A stretch of DNA of 24,206 nucleotides, from positions 1 through 24,206 of the forward strand of contig CAYJHC010000020.1 in assembly GCA_964370075.1 (NCBI GenBank), written 5' to 3'. The translations under genes were made by a program, and so were the position numbers. Under the pieces are notes generated by a model, which did no database searches, was not told where the DNA came from, and was given only the letters and a program-made list of their open reading frames with translations. Below, piece by piece: positions 24,206 to 24,206 of the stretch (its first letter is position 1; every line of letters begins with the position of its first letter). The stretch comes from CAYJHC01 sp964370075 (GTDB taxonomy: Bacteria; Bacillota; Clostridia; Peptostreptococcales; Anaerovoracaceae).

Positions 24206-24206
24206 T

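Overview
The window reads as a low-GC Firmicutes (Clostridia-like) chromosome. Supporting signs are strong AAGGAGG-type ribosome binding sites, TTGACA/TATAAT promoters with 16-18 bp spacers, a perfect CIRCE operator in front of groES-groEL, an rplM-rpsI operon behind a structured leader, and Gram-positive envelope genes. Every gene I accept is on the minus strand, so the biological order runs from the right edge to the left. I see no rRNA, tRNA, CRISPR array, insertion sequence or phage gene.

Right part (24206 to about 18096): a membrane-anchored HtrA-type serine protease with repeats at its N-terminus, possibly cut by the window edge; a membrane-anchored glucosaminidase-domain cell wall hydrolase; the CIRCE-controlled groES-groEL operon; and a DMT/EamA permease with its own promoter.

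Central lipid block (17727 to 10694): a strong promoter drives dgkA-like kinase, CarS/DUF46-family CTP transferase-like protein, CDP-alcohol phosphatidyltransferase (PssA-like), phosphatidylserine decarboxylase, UbiA-type prenyltransferase, a PEP-utilising phosphotransferase-like enzyme that appears to start at an ATT codon, and a GNAT-like protein. Several junctions overlap or nearly touch. The CarS, UbiA, serine-transferase and decarboxylase set parallels the later steps of archaeal phospholipid synthesis inside a bacterial operon. Together with an atypical dikinase this is one of the two most interesting regions.

Acyl-transfer cassette (10462 to 4128): an SGNH-like extracytoplasmic protein, an MBOAT O-acyltransferase, an AMP-forming acyl/aryl ligase, an acyl carrier protein and a DASS/SLC13 permease. 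The logic is that of the dlt operon (activate, load on carrier, move across the membrane, transfer to an exported acceptor). However, the ligase is not clearly DltA, the SGNH protein is not classical DltD, and an anion transporter sits in the unit. I infer an ACP-dependent system that decorates an envelope glycan with an acyl group that may be imported by the permease.

Left part (4127 to 1): a small antibiotic-biosynthesis-monooxygenase-fold protein, a DUF2130 coiled-coil protein with an exact 80-residue internal duplication, rplM-rpsI with leader and terminator, and the N-terminal part of a secreted DUF6273-like protein behind a leader that may contain an attenuator.
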